From contig NZ_QUIN01000023.1 in NCBI RefSeq assembly GCF_003480255.1, positions 1 through 39,447 on the forward strand: a stretch of 39,447 nt of DNA, given 5' to 3'. Shown in pieces: positions 23,749-31,833 of this stretch. Within the stretch, counting starts at the first letter, position 1. Each line of letters begins with the position of its first letter. The notes under the pieces were generated by a model. The model saw nothing but the letters and a program-made list of their open reading frames with translations. It did no database searches and was not told the DNA's origin. The translations under genes and the position numbers were made by a program. This DNA is from Erysipelatoclostridium sp. AM42-17 (GTDB taxonomy: Bacteria; Bacillota_I; Bacilli_A; Erysipelotrichales; Coprobacillaceae).

Positions 23749-24997
23749 AATGATTAATGAAATCATAGTCACTTTCATCTAGTTGAATTAAAATAGCTTT
23801 GTATGTTAAACGTTGTTTTTTACTGTCGTATGTAGGAATGATAGTATATTTGACTTCATCATGTCTTTGTACATCTTCATCATAAATGTAATCTGCTTGT
23901 CTAAAGAAGATAGGTTCATCTTTTGATGAAAGACTACCATATTGATTTTGATCATTGTAATGAATAACACGACCTTTATAACGCTCAACATATTGATCTA
24001 GATGAGACATAATAAGATTATACATTTCATCATATAAATCACTGGCAGAATGATTTTGATATTTACTTGCGATTGTTAAATCACATGATAAGTTATTTTC
24101 ATCAGAAAGTTTTTTGATAAATGAATCAACAATTTGAATAAGCAATTCATTATTTGTTTGGTCTGTTGCTTCTTTTAAACGTTTATATAAATCTAAGTAT
24201 TTAATATCATATCCGTTTTCAAAAAATTCATAAAGTAAATATGTATTGGCTTTTTTTATTTCATTTAATGAAGCATGGATACGGTATAAAACTTCGTAGA
24301 AATTTACACCACGAATACGATTATGTAAAGAAATAAACTCACGATTGGCTTCTTCATAATTTTTTAATTCTAATTGAGAACATCCTCGATAATATTTAAT
24401 CCATTGCAATGCATTATAATGCCATTTTATTTGTAAAGCTAAAGCTTGATTTGCTAGTTCAACACAGCGATGATATTCTTTTAATTCAAATGCTGCTCTA
24501 GTACATAGACGATAATATCTTTCTTTACGTGATTCAAATTCTCGACCTTCATCATTAACGTAAGGTTTATCTGATAATAAAGTAGGATTTAATTGATCAT
24601 ACATTTTTAAGACAAGTTCATAGTTAACTGGATTTTGATTTAAAGCATATTTAACAACACGATTGACTGTTGATTCTACAGGAGAATATTTTTCTTGTTT
24701 ACATAAGTCTAATATTTCTTCAACAATACTAAAGAAAAGACTTTCTTTTTCTTTAATTTGTTCATCAGATATATTAACAAATTTGTTGTAAAGAGCATAA
24801 CCGTATTGATTAATGTATCCTTTTAACTGAGGGGACATAGATAAAAAAGTTTTACCAACTTCAATAGCCTCATCATTTTGATCATTGTTTTTTAATAATT
24901 TCATATAATCATTTGCTTCATATTCATTAAATGAAGCAGGATCATTATCTAATTTACCTTGATAATATTGAATACTTTTTAATTCTTTTTCGTTCAT
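23747..24997 (-). CDS. TPR-like protein with C-terminal cold-shock-like domain
   Basis: 416 aa, cytosolic. Residues ~1-330 are all-helical with TPR-like units (YYRLCTRAAFELKEYHRCVELANQALAL; YYRGCSQLELKNYEEANREFISL). Residues ~340-405 look like a cold-shock/OB fold: KGRVIHYND-QYGSL, EPIFFRQADYI, then DEVKYTIIPTYDSKKQRLTYKAILI, mirroring KG.V..(F/Y)N...G(F/Y)G..., .(V/I)F.... and the final A..I strands. The RNP1 aromatics are only partly kept. RNA binding is therefore an inference. Start at ATG 24997 after GAGGTG; upstream in-frame codons lie in the promoter. Divergent from pnp, 124 nt apart. Confidence 0.75.
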   Translation of the reverse strand: MNEKELKSIQYYQGKLDNDPASFNEYEANDYMKLLKNNDQNDEAIEVGKTFLSMSPQLKGYINQYGYALYNKFVNISDEQIKEKESLFFSIVEEILDLCKQEKYSPVESTVNRVVKYALNQNPVNYELVLKMYDQLNPTLLSDKPYVNDEGREFESRKERYYRLCTRAAFELKEYHRCVELANQALALQIKWHYNALQWIKYYRGCSQLELKNYEEANREFISLHNRIRGVNFYEVLYRIHASLNEIKKANTYLLYEFFENGYDIKYLDLYKRLKEATDQTNNELLIQIVDSFIKKLSDENNLSCDLTIASKYQNHSASDLYDEMYNLIMSHLDQYVERYKGRVIHYNDQNQYGSLSSKDEPIFFRQADYIYDEDVQRHDEVKYTIIPTYDSKKQRLTYKAILIQLDESDYDFINH

Positions 24998-25010
24998 AAA
25001 ATTCACCTCA

Positions 25011-25098
25011 TGTTCTATTATAACATTTATTTGTGTCATTTCCATCTAATAGGTAAGAAAATGTTTTGTAATGTTGACAACTGTGTTATAATAGAACA
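25011..25098. promoter_or_regulatory. Divergent promoters with mirror-image 15-nt -10/operator elements
   Basis: TGTTCTATTATAACA (25011-25025) and its exact reverse complement TGTTATAATAGAACA (25084-25098) carry the extended -10 (TGTTATAAT) of the TPR gene and of pnp respectively. Each copy is itself an imperfect palindrome (TGTTnTAnTAnAACA). Together they give two identical -10/operator-like elements facing opposite ways. Confidence 0.65.
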
Positions 25099-25121
25099 GA
25101 AATTTAATGAGGTGAAAATGA

Positions 25122-27260
25122 ATGAGTAAACAAGTGTTTAGTATGGATTTTTATGGTAAAAATCTAAGTGTTGAAATTGGAGAATTAGCTAAACAAGCTA
25201 ATGGTAGTGTTTTAGTAAGATATAATGATACCGTTATTTTATCAACTGCTGTTGCTGGTAAAGAACCTAAAGATGTTGATTTCTTTCCTTTAACAGTTAC
25301 ATATGAAGAAAAACTATATTCTGTTGGTAAAATTCCAGGTGGATTTTTAAAAAGAGAAGGTCGTCCTAGCGAACATGGAACATTAACAGCAAGAATGATT
25401 GACAGACCAATCCGTCCTTTGTTTGCTGATGGATTTAGAAATGAAGTTCAATGTGTTAATACAGTTTTATCTGTTGATCAAAATGCATCTCCAGAAATGG
25501 CTGCTATGTTAGGGGCTTCACTTGCACTTTGTATTTCAGACATTCCATTTAATGGACCTATTGCTGGTGTTAATGTAGGTTTAATTGATGGTGAATTTAC
25601 AATTAATGCAGGTCCTGAAGCAATGGAAAGAAGTTTAATTAACTTAGAAGTTGCGGGAACAAAAGATGCTATTAATATGGTTGAAGCTGATGCAAAAGAA
25701 GTAGATGAAGATACAATGTTAGATGCTTTAATGTTTGGACATGAAAAGATTAAAGAATTAATTGCTTTTCAAGAGCAAGTTGTTGAAGCGTGTGGAAAAG
25801 AAAAAATTGAAATTCCTTTATTTGAATTAGATGAAAGCCTAGTTCAAGAAATTACTGATTTGTGTAATGATGAAATGGTAGCGGCTGTATCTATTCCTGG
25901 TAAATTAGAAAGATATGCTGCTATTGATGAAATCATGGATCGTGTAACAAAACAATATGATGAAAAAGAATATGCAGATGAAGATACAAAAGCATCTGTT
26001 ATGAAACAAGTTGGTATCATTTTACATGACTTAGAAAAAAATGAAGTTCGTCGTTTAATTACAGAAGAAAAAGTAAGACCAGACGGTAGAAAAGTAGATG
26101 AAGTTCGTCCTTTAAATGCTCAAGTTGATTTATTACCTAGAGTACATGGTTCTGCATTATTTACAAGAGGGGAAACTCAAGTATTATCAGTATGTACTTT
26201 AGGAGCAATGGGAGAAGTTCAAAAAATAGATGGTTTAGGTCTTGAAGATCAAAAGAGATTTATGCATCACTATAATTTCCCACCTTATTGTGTAGGTGAA
26301 ACAGGAAGAATGGGTGCTCCAGGTCGTCGTGAAATTGGACATGGAGCATTAGGGGAAAGAGCCTTAGCTCAAGTTATACCTGATGAAAAATCATTCCCAT
26401 ATACTATTCGAGTTGTTTCTGAAGTTTTAGAATCAAATGGTTCAAGTTCACAAGCTTCTATTTGTGCATCTTCAATGGCTTTAATGGCTGCAGGGGTACC
26501 AATTTCTAATCCTGTATCTGGGGTTGCCATGGGACTTGTAAAAAAAGGTGACGATTATACTATTTTAACTGATATTCAAGGTATGGAAGATCATTTAGGT
26601 GATATGGACTTTAAAGTTGCCGGAACTAAAAATGGTATCTGTGCTTTACAAATGGATATTAAAATAGATGGTATTACAAAAGAAATTTTAAAAGAAGCGT
26701 TAGCTCAAGCTAAAGTTGGACGTGCTCAAATTATGGATTGTATGTTAGGGGCTATTGCTGAACCTCGTAAACAATTATCTAAATATGCTCCTAAAGTTTA
26801 TACAATGCAAATTCATCCAGATCAAATTAGAGATGTTATTGGTCGTGGTGGAGAAACAATTAATGAAATTATTGAAAAAGCACATGATGTTAAAATTGAT
26901 ATTGAACAAGATGGTACAGTTGTTATTTACCATAGTGATCAAGAAGCGATTGATATTGCAGTTGATTTAATTACTAAAATTGTTAAACGTGCTGAAGTCG
27001 GTGAAGTTTATGATGGTAAAATTGTGCGTGTAGAAGATAATTATGCCTTTGTTAATTTATTTGAAGGTACAGATGGATTCTTACATATCTCTGATTGGGC
27101 ACATGAAAGAACTTCATCTATGAAAGATGTTGTTAAACTTGGTGATGTTGTAAAGGTTAAAGTGACAAAAGTTGATGATAAAGGTAAAATCAATGTATCT
27201 CGTAAAGCATTAATGCCAAAACCAATAAAAAAAGAAGAAAAGAAAGATGAAACAAAGTAA
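25122..27260 (+). CDS. pnp: Polyribonucleotide nucleotidyltransferase (PNPase)
   Basis: 712 aa. Phosphorolytic 3'-5' exoribonuclease of the RNA degradosome. Two RNase PH domains: the first begins [30 protein letters not shown] and includes [11 protein letters not shown]; the second has the catalytic region [18 protein letters not shown] and [11 protein letters not shown], with [22 protein letters not shown]. Then a KH domain ([30 protein letters not shown]) and an S1 domain ([33 protein letters not shown]). GAGGTG precedes the ATG. maf overlaps its 3' end by 14 nt. Confidence 0.98.
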   Translation: MSKQVFSMDFYGKNLSVEIGELAKQANGSVLVRYNDTVILSTAVAGKEPKDVDFFPLTVTYEEKLYSVGKIPGGFLKREGRPSEHGTLTARMIDRPIRPLFADGFRNEVQCVNTVLSVDQNASPEMAAMLGASLALCISDIPFNGPIAGVNVGLIDGEFTINAGPEAMERSLINLEVAGTKDAINMVEADAKEVDEDTMLDALMFGHEKIKELIAFQEQVVEACGKEKIEIPLFELDESLVQEITDLCNDEMVAAVSIPGKLERYAAIDEIMDRVTKQYDEKEYADEDTKASVMKQVGIILHDLEKNEVRRLITEEKVRPDGRKVDEVRPLNAQVDLLPRVHGSALFTRGETQVLSVCTLGAMGEVQKIDGLGLEDQKRFMHHYNFPPYCVGETGRMGAPGRREIGHGALGERALAQVIPDEKSFPYTIRVVSEVLESNGSSSQASICASSMALMAAGVPISNPVSGVAMGLVKKGDDYTILTDIQGMEDHLGDMDFKVAGTKNGICALQMDIKIDGITKEILKEALAQAKVGRAQIMDCMLGAIAEPRKQLSKYAPKVYTMQIHPDQIRDVIGRGGETINEIIEKAHDVKIDIEQDGTVVIYHSDQEAIDIAVDLITKIVKRAEVGEVYDGKIVRVEDNYAFVNLFEGTDGFLHISDWAHERTSSMKDVVKLGDVVKVKVTKVDDKGKINVSRKALMPKPIKKEEKKDETK

Positions 27261-27798
27261 AATCATTCTTGCGAGTAGTTCGCCAAGAAGAAAAGAATTA
27301 TTTGAAAAATATCATTTAAATTATTCTGTTGATTTTGTAGATACTGATGAAGTGTTAGATGAAAATCTAACACTTTTCAAACGTTTAGAGAATATTGCTA
27401 TTCAAAAAGCAAAACCTTTACAAGAAAAATATCCACATCATACTATTGTTGCAGCTGATACTATGGTCACTTTCAATCAAGAAATGTTAGGAAAACCTAA
27501 AGATCGTAGTGATGCAAAAAGAATGCTTCAAATGTTATCTGGGCATAAACAAACTGTCATTACTGGGGTTTGTGTTATTAAAGATCAACATATAGCAAGT
27601 TTTAGTGATGCAACTGATATATTATTTAAAAAATTATCTGAAGAGGAAATTGAAAACTATCTAGATACCAATGAATGGGAAGGTAAAGCTGGTGCTTATG
27701 CCATCCAAGGGAAAGCAAGTCAGTTTGTAGAAAACATTGATGGTGATCTGGAAAATGTTATCGGATTACCTATGTATAAACTTTTAAATTATCTATAG
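27247..27798 (+). CDS. maf: Maf-family nucleoside triphosphate pyrophosphatase
   Basis: 183 aa. Hydrolyses non-canonical or modified NTPs (dTTP/UTP type in B. subtilis). Family motifs: [13 protein letters not shown] at the start, VAADTMV with the catalytic Asp, [13 protein letters not shown], and [16 protein letters not shown]. It starts inside pnp (14-nt overlap) with only a weak purine-rich ribosome site, so it is likely translated by coupling to pnp. Confidence 0.94.
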   Translation: MKQSKIILASSSPRRKELFEKYHLNYSVDFVDTDEVLDENLTLFKRLENIAIQKAKPLQEKYPHHTIVAADTMVTFNQEMLGKPKDRSDAKRMLQMLSGHKQTVITGVCVIKDQHIASFSDATDILFKKLSEEEIENYLDTNEWEGKAGAYAIQGKASQFVENIDGDLENVIGLPMYKLLNYL

Positions 27799-27829
27799 AA
27801 AAAGATTCCACATATTGTGGAATCTTTTA
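27799..27829. terminator. Bidirectional terminator between maf and the HTH gene
   Basis: AAAAGATTCCACA-TAT-TGTGGAATCTTTT (27800-27828), 13 bp perfect, with T-rich flanks on both strands. Confidence 0.9.
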
Positions 27830-28240
27830 GTCTTTAAGAGGTTCAAACCCTTTTTCATAAAGTTCAATATTAACTTGTTCTATTGTTTGTTTTTTTAATA
27901 AGCCTTTTAACATAATTAAGTCTCTACCATTGAGGGCATATAAATCACCTGCGTTATTTAAAGAAAGAAGATGACTTGTTTCTTTTTGTGATAGTCCCAT
28001 AGCAAGGGCTAAACGATAAATTTTATCTTTTGCATTCTTACCTTTTTCGCCCCTGATAATCTTATATCCATAAGTTCTTTCTAATCCTGATTTTTTAATG
28101 ATATCTGCTTCTTTTAAATTGTATTTCTTTAATAAATAATGAATATATTGTGAAAAATCCATATTATGTATTTGTTTTAATAATTCATCAATATCTGTTT
28201 CATTTTTTAATGCATTTTCTATTTCTTCTGTTAGAATCAT
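27827..28240 (-). CDS. HTH (XRE-like) regulator divergent from a kinase
   Basis: 137 aa. An XRE-like helix-turn-helix core covers about residues 28-95: FSQYIHYLLKKYNLKEADIIKKSGLERTYGYKIIRGEKGKNAKDKIYRLALAMGLSQKETSHLL, where the recognition helix is ERTYGYKIIRG. A helical tail (GRDLIMLKGLLKKQTIEQVNIELYEKGFEPL) may be a partner-binding part. Start with AGGTG 6 nt upstream. The start codons of this gene and the kinase are 47 nt apart, back to back, so promoters overlap. Likely regulates, or is phosphorylated by, that kinase (inference). Its ribosome site is exactly complementary over 10 nt to the candidate sRNA at 2935-3018. Confidence 0.8.
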   Translation of the reverse strand: MILTEEIENALKNETDIDELLKQIHNMDFSQYIHYLLKKYNLKEADIIKKSGLERTYGYKIIRGEKGKNAKDKIYRLALAMGLSQKETSHLLSLNNAGDLYALNGRDLIMLKGLLKKQTIEQVNIELYEKGFEPLKD

Positions 28241-28257
28241 ATTATCACCTTAAAATA

Positions 28258-28266
28258 TGATATACT
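28258..28266 (+). promoter_or_regulatory. Extended -10 of the kinase promoter
   Basis: TGATATACT, in the 47-nt divergent gap, 22 nt before the kinase start. Confidence 0.5.
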
Positions 28267-28287
28267 AATTGATAAGGAGATACAAGC

Positions 28288-29346
28288 ATGACAACGTTAG
28301 AATTAGAAATAATAAAAGAAACACCAACTAAAAGAATTACTTTGGTTAGAGAATTAGACAAAAGAAATATATACATAAAAAAAGAATTAAGAAATTATAA
28401 TAAAGAATTATGGTATAAGTTACAACAAATTAATATACGGGGGATACCACGTATTTATTCTATTCAAGAAAATGATGGATGGTTAGAAATTATTGAGGAA
28501 TATATTGTAAGTGAAACATTATATGATTATTTAAATCATCATGGTAAATTCAGTAGCGAGGAAGCTTTTCAAATTATCAATCAATTATGTGACATATTAG
28601 CTGTTTTACATCAGCAAACACCTAAAATTATCCATCGTGACATTAAACCTAAAAATATTTTTTATGATGGAAAACAAGTATATTTGTTTGATTTTGATAT
28701 TGCTAGAGAGTATGAAGAAGGTCAAAAAAGAGATACAGTTTATTTGGGAAGCAAGGGTTATGCTTCTCCTGAACAGTTTGGTTTTTTACAAACTGATGAA
28801 AGAAGTGATATTTATTCTTTAGGTGTCCTATATCATGTTTTACTTACTTGTCAATTACCTCAAGAAAGTGAGTACCATGGTTATGAGGAATTATTGATTA
28901 AAAAGATGATAGCAATGGATCCACAAGCACGTTATCAAACAATAAAAGAGGTTCAAACAAAACTAAACCATCTACACCAACATCATTTACCACAAGAAAA
29001 CAAAGAAGAAAAACGTTGTTATACATTACCAGGATTTAGAAGTCATAAACCATGGAAAATGATTATTGCACTTATCTGTTATATTTTAATTGCTTATGTT
29101 ATTGTCGAATTTGATGTGGTTGATCCAATGACACCGTATGATGGTATTTTATATCGATTAATGCTTATTGCAATGAGCATCATTACGATTTCTTTTGCAA
29201 CAAATTATCTATCAATATGGAAATATGTGCCCGGTATTCATGTTCAAAATCGTTTTCTAAGAATGTTGATGATTATTCTTTCTTGGCTTGTTATGATGTT
29301 TATTATTTTTATACTTGCTGTTATTATTTTTACTATTTTAATGTAA
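28288..29346 (+). CDS. Membrane-anchored Hanks-type Ser/Thr protein kinase, atypical
   Basis: 352 aa. Kinase domain ~15-228, then three membrane helices (about 257-275, 288-306, 326-351); no PASTA or other sensor domain. HRDIKPKN (116-123) has the catalytic Asp118, Lys120 and Asn123; the metal-binding motif is DFD (135-137) rather than DFG; the activation segment is DTVYLGSKGYASPEQ, followed by DIYSLGVLYH. The N-lobe Lys is in IYIKKEL (31/32), but no GxGxxG loop is visible, so nucleotide binding is unusual. AAGGAG precedes the ATG. It ends in its own terminator. Probably phosphorylates the divergent HTH protein (inference). Confidence 0.9.
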   Translation: MTTLELEIIKETPTKRITLVRELDKRNIYIKKELRNYNKELWYKLQQINIRGIPRIYSIQENDGWLEIIEEYIVSETLYDYLNHHGKFSSEEAFQIINQLCDILAVLHQQTPKIIHRDIKPKNIFYDGKQVYLFDFDIAREYEEGQKRDTVYLGSKGYASPEQFGFLQTDERSDIYSLGVLYHVLLTCQLPQESEYHGYEELLIKKMIAMDPQARYQTIKEVQTKLNHLHQHHLPQENKEEKRCYTLPGFRSHKPWKMIIALICYILIAYVIVEFDVVDPMTPYDGILYRLMLIAMSIITISFATNYLSIWKYVPGIHVQNRFLRMLMIILSWLVMMFIIFILAVIIFTILM

Positions 29347-29349
29347 TGT

Positions 29350-29373
29350 GTGCCCCATGGGGGCACCTTTTTT
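29350..29373 (+). terminator. Terminator after the kinase gene
   Basis: GTGCCCC-ATG-GGGGCAC, then C and six T. Confidence 0.9.
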
Positions 29374-29430
29374 ATTTTATAAGAGATTATATTATAGATG
29401 TAGTCTATTTCTATTAAAGGAGATGATCAG

Positions 29431-29652
29431 ATGAATATCAAAGAATATAGTCAATATAGTGTATCTGGAAAAATTTTATATCTTGCTTCATTATTTAATG
29501 GGATTAAAGATCATTTAAAAATATTAAGCGAAAAAGAAGAATTAACTTGTATAGAATCTCAATTGTTTACTATATTAAATGATTTAGAGTTTGGTACTAA
29601 TGAGTTATGTAATCTGTATGAAATAATAGAAAAATCTGAATCAGTGAAATAG
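29431..29652 (+). CDS. Small acidic helical protein of unknown function
   Basis: 73 aa, no signal peptide or membrane helix. Predicted mostly helical: SGKILYLASLFNGIKDHLKILSEKEELTCIESQLFTILNDLEFGTNELCNLYEIIEK. Good GGAGATG ribosome site 6 nt upstream. First of three closely spaced genes (17 nt and 1 nt gaps) ahead of a terminator at 30.58 kb. I do not recognise the family. Confidence 0.7.
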   Translation: MNIKEYSQYSVSGKILYLASLFNGIKDHLKILSEKEELTCIESQLFTILNDLEFGTNELCNLYEIIEKSESVK

Positions 29653-29669
29653 ACGGGAAGGGGAAAAAT

Positions 29670-30029
29670 ATGAAAATATGGAAATTAGTTGCAGGAATTT
29701 TATCTATTATTATAAGTGTAATTGTATTTTTTCAATCAGCACTTGTAGGAACTGCCAACACGCTTTCAGCAAATGGTGAAGTTGGAGGTAGTGCTGGGTT
29801 ATTTGTCGCTGTCTTTATGCTTGCAGGAGGAATTGTTTCAATTGTAACGAGAAACAGTGAGAAAAAGGGTGGTAATATCGCACTTATTGTTTTATTTTTA
29901 TTAGCTTCAGTATTAGGATTTACTTTAGCGGGGAGCTATGGTGATCTTACAATTTGGGCAAGCTGGTGCTTAATAAATTTAATTTTAGCTATTGTGTCAT
30001 ATGTAAAAATACAGAAAGGAAATAGGTAA
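29670..30029 (+). CDS. Four-helix membrane protein, hypothetical
   Basis: 119 aa with helices at about 5-24, 42-60, 70-88 and 92-112. Gly/Ala-rich segment TLSANGEVGGSAGLF lies between helices 1 and 2, and a short basic loop RNSEKKGGN between 2 and 3. Similar small membrane proteins often precede DUF4352-type lipoproteins in Firmicutes, as here. GAAGGGG ribosome site. Function unknown. Confidence 0.75.
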   Translation: MKIWKLVAGILSIIISVIVFFQSALVGTANTLSANGEVGGSAGLFVAVFMLAGGIVSIVTRNSEKKGGNIALIVLFLLASVLGFTLAGSYGDLTIWASWCLINLILAIVSYVKIQKGNR

Positions 30030-30030
30030 T

Positions 30031-30552
30031 ATGAAAAAGTTAGCAAAAAGTATACTGGTTTTACTTTTATCACTTTCTATGTGTGCATGTTCTAGTTCTT
30101 CGAGTGTAAGTAAAAAAACAAGTTCTCAAAAGAAAACAGAAGAAAAGCAAAAAGAAAAAATATATACGACTGGAGAAACTGTTACTTATACAAAGAATAA
30201 TAAGAATTTAGTCAAATTTACGGTCGATTCTGTTCAAGCAACTGATGAACGCAATGAATTTGAAGAATCTAATCCAGCGCAAGTTATCATTATTAAATAT
30301 TCTTATGAAAATTTAAATGATGATGATGAAGTATATTTTTCAAGTATAAATTTTAAGGTTGTTGATGAAGGTGGAAATGTATGTGAAAGTTATCCAGCTT
30401 CTTTAAATGTATATCCACAGCAAGCACCTAAAGGAACAAAAAGCGAGGGTGAAGAAGCTTATGGATTAAAGCAACAAAGTTCTAAAGTTAAATTTATTGT
30501 TGATTTTGATTTTACAGGAACAAAAGCGACATATGAATTACCTATTCAATAA
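30031..30552 (+). CDS. Secreted lipoprotein with DUF4352-like domain
   Basis: 173 aa. Lipoprotein signal KKLAKSILVLLLSLSMCAC with lipobox and Cys near residue 20, then a Ser/Lys/Glu-rich linker (about 21-45). The globular part is a beta-sandwich resembling DUF4352: GETVTYTKNNKNLVKFTVDSVQAT, NPAQVIIIKYSYENLNDDDEVYFSSINFKVVDEGGNV, ending VKFIVDFDFTGTKATYELPIQ. Starts one base after the preceding stop. Surface-anchored; role unknown. Confidence 0.8.
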   Translation: MKKLAKSILVLLLSLSMCACSSSSSVSKKTSSQKKTEEKQKEKIYTTGETVTYTKNNKNLVKFTVDSVQATDERNEFEESNPAQVIIIKYSYENLNDDDEVYFSSINFKVVDEGGNVCESYPASLNVYPQQAPKGTKSEGEEAYGLKQQSSKVKFIVDFDFTGTKATYELPIQ

Positions 30553-30557
30553 ATAAA

Positions 30558-30580
30558 ATGCGCCCATAGGGGCGTTTTTT
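30558..30580 (+). terminator. Terminator of the three-gene lipoprotein unit
   Basis: GCGCCC-ATAG-GGGCGT hairpin followed by six T. Confidence 0.8.
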
Positions 30581-30609
30581 GTTATATTTTTGAAAAATAA
30601 GCGAAATAA

Positions 30610-30623
30610 TGTAAACGGTACCA
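30610..30623 (+). promoter_or_regulatory. cre-like site (CcpA) upstream of pfk
   Basis: TGTAAACGGTACCA matches the cre consensus TGWAANCGNTNWCA at 13 of 14 positions. Its centre is about 50 nt upstream of the expected transcription start, which is a position that usually means activation. Confidence 0.6.
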
Positions 30624-30631
30624 TTTTTTTA

Positions 30632-30660
30632 TTGTTTTTTTATAACATAATATTTATAAT
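30632..30660 (+). promoter_or_regulatory. Promoter of pfk
   Basis: TTGTTT (30632-30637), 17-nt spacer, TATAAT (30655-30660). Confidence 0.75.
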
Positions 30661-30682
30661 TAATATTATGGAGGTGCTTAGT

Positions 30683-31801
30683 ATGGACAAAAAAGTAAAG
30701 AGAATTGCCTTATTATCAGGTGGAGGAGATTGTCCGGGTTTAAATGCAGTTATTCGAACAATTACAAAAACTGCAATTTCTAAATATGGTTATGAAGTGA
30801 TTGGCTATGTTTATGGATATAGAGGTTTATATAATAATAATTATGTTGAATTAACTGAAGAAAGCGTAGAAGATATTTATAAAGAAGGGGGAACTATTTT
30901 ATATAGTTCTAATAAGGATAATTTATTTGACTATTTAGTTGATGATGGTCATGGCGGAAAAGTAAAAAAAGATGTTTCTGATGTGGGGGTAGAAAATCTT
31001 AAAAAAGATGGTGTTGATGTACTTGTAGTCTTAGGTGGAGATGGAACACTTACAAGTGCAAGAGATTTTTCAAGAAAAGGTGTAAATGTTATTGGTGTAC
31101 CTAAAACAATGGATAATGATTTAGCAAGTACAGATGTAACTTATGGCTTTATTTCAGCTATGTCTGTTGGTACTGAATTTATAGATCGTTTACAAACAAC
31201 AGCAAAATCACATCATCGAGTTATCTGTTGTGAATTAATGGGAAGAGATGCTGGCTGGATTACTTTATATGCAGGACTTGCTGGTAACGCAGGTGTTTGT
31301 TTAATTCCTGAAATTCCTTTTACCATTGAAAATATCGCTAAAGCAATTAAAAAACGTGATGAAAAAGGATTGCCTTATACAGTTGTTGCAGTTGCAGAAG
31401 GTGCTAAGTATGCAGACGGTACAAAAGTTATTGGTAAAATTGTAGAGGATAGTCCAGATCCAGTACGCTATTCTGGTTTAGCAGCAAAAGTGGCTGATGA
31501 TTTGGAAAAGGTGATTCCTAATCATGAAGTACGTTCTGTAAATCCAGGACATATTATTCGTGGTGGTGATATTACAGCTTATGATCGTATTTTATCTATT
31601 CGCTATGGTGTAGCAGCTGTAGAACTTATCAATGAAGGTAAGTTTGGTAATGTTGTTACAATTAATGGAGATAAAATGGGATATACTTCATTAGAAGAAG
31701 TTATTGGTGCTGCTAAAATTGGCCAACAAAAACATGTTGATCCTCATGGAGAATTAGTCAAAGCTGCAAAAGCTATTGGTATTTCATTTGGTGATGAATA
31801 A
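30683..31801 (+). CDS. pfkA: 6-phosphofructokinase
   Basis: 372 aa. Phosphorylates fructose 6-phosphate in glycolysis. GGGDCPGLNAVIRT is at residues 13-26, GGDGT at 118-122, PKTMDND at 140-146 with the catalytic Asp144, and CELMGRDAGW later. The pattern Gly121 with Lys141 is that of the longer group III enzymes; Gly at the first position usually means ATP use, whereas PPi enzymes have Asp there, so ATP-dependent is my call. Start at ATG 30683 after GGAGGTG; an in-frame extension to 30590 crosses the promoter and cre-like site and is rejected. Confidence 0.93.
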   Translation: MDKKVKRIALLSGGGDCPGLNAVIRTITKTAISKYGYEVIGYVYGYRGLYNNNYVELTEESVEDIYKEGGTILYSSNKDNLFDYLVDDGHGGKVKKDVSDVGVENLKKDGVDVLVVLGGDGTLTSARDFSRKGVNVIGVPKTMDNDLASTDVTYGFISAMSVGTEFIDRLQTTAKSHHRVICCELMGRDAGWITLYAGLAGNAGVCLIPEIPFTIENIAKAIKKRDEKGLPYTVVAVAEGAKYADGTKVIGKIVEDSPDPVRYSGLAAKVADDLEKVIPNHEVRSVNPGHIIRGGDITAYDRILSIRYGVAAVELINEGKFGNVVTINGDKMGYTSLEEVIGAAKIGQQKHVDPHGELVKAAKAIGISFGDE

Positions 31802-31807
31802 TAAAAC

Positions 31808-31833
31808 AAACGGACCTGTAAAGGTCCGTTTTA
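31808..31833. terminator. Bidirectional terminator between pfk and rpiR-like gene
   Basis: AAACGGACCT-GTAA-AGGTCCGTTT, 10 bp perfect. The minus-strand gene's stop lies at its right edge. Confidence 0.85.

Noticed and set aside
25074..25079. Perfect TTGACA before pnp
   Set aside because: Only 7 nt from the TATAAT; cannot act as its -35. The pnp promoter is better explained by the extended -10.
26755..26970. Reading frame inside pnp in another frame
   Set aside because: Low-complexity shadow of the pnp coding sequence, with no ribosome site.
30590..30682. N-terminal extension of the pfk reading frame
   Set aside because: It runs across the cre-like site and promoter, and lacks a ribosome site; the PFK domain begins at 30683.
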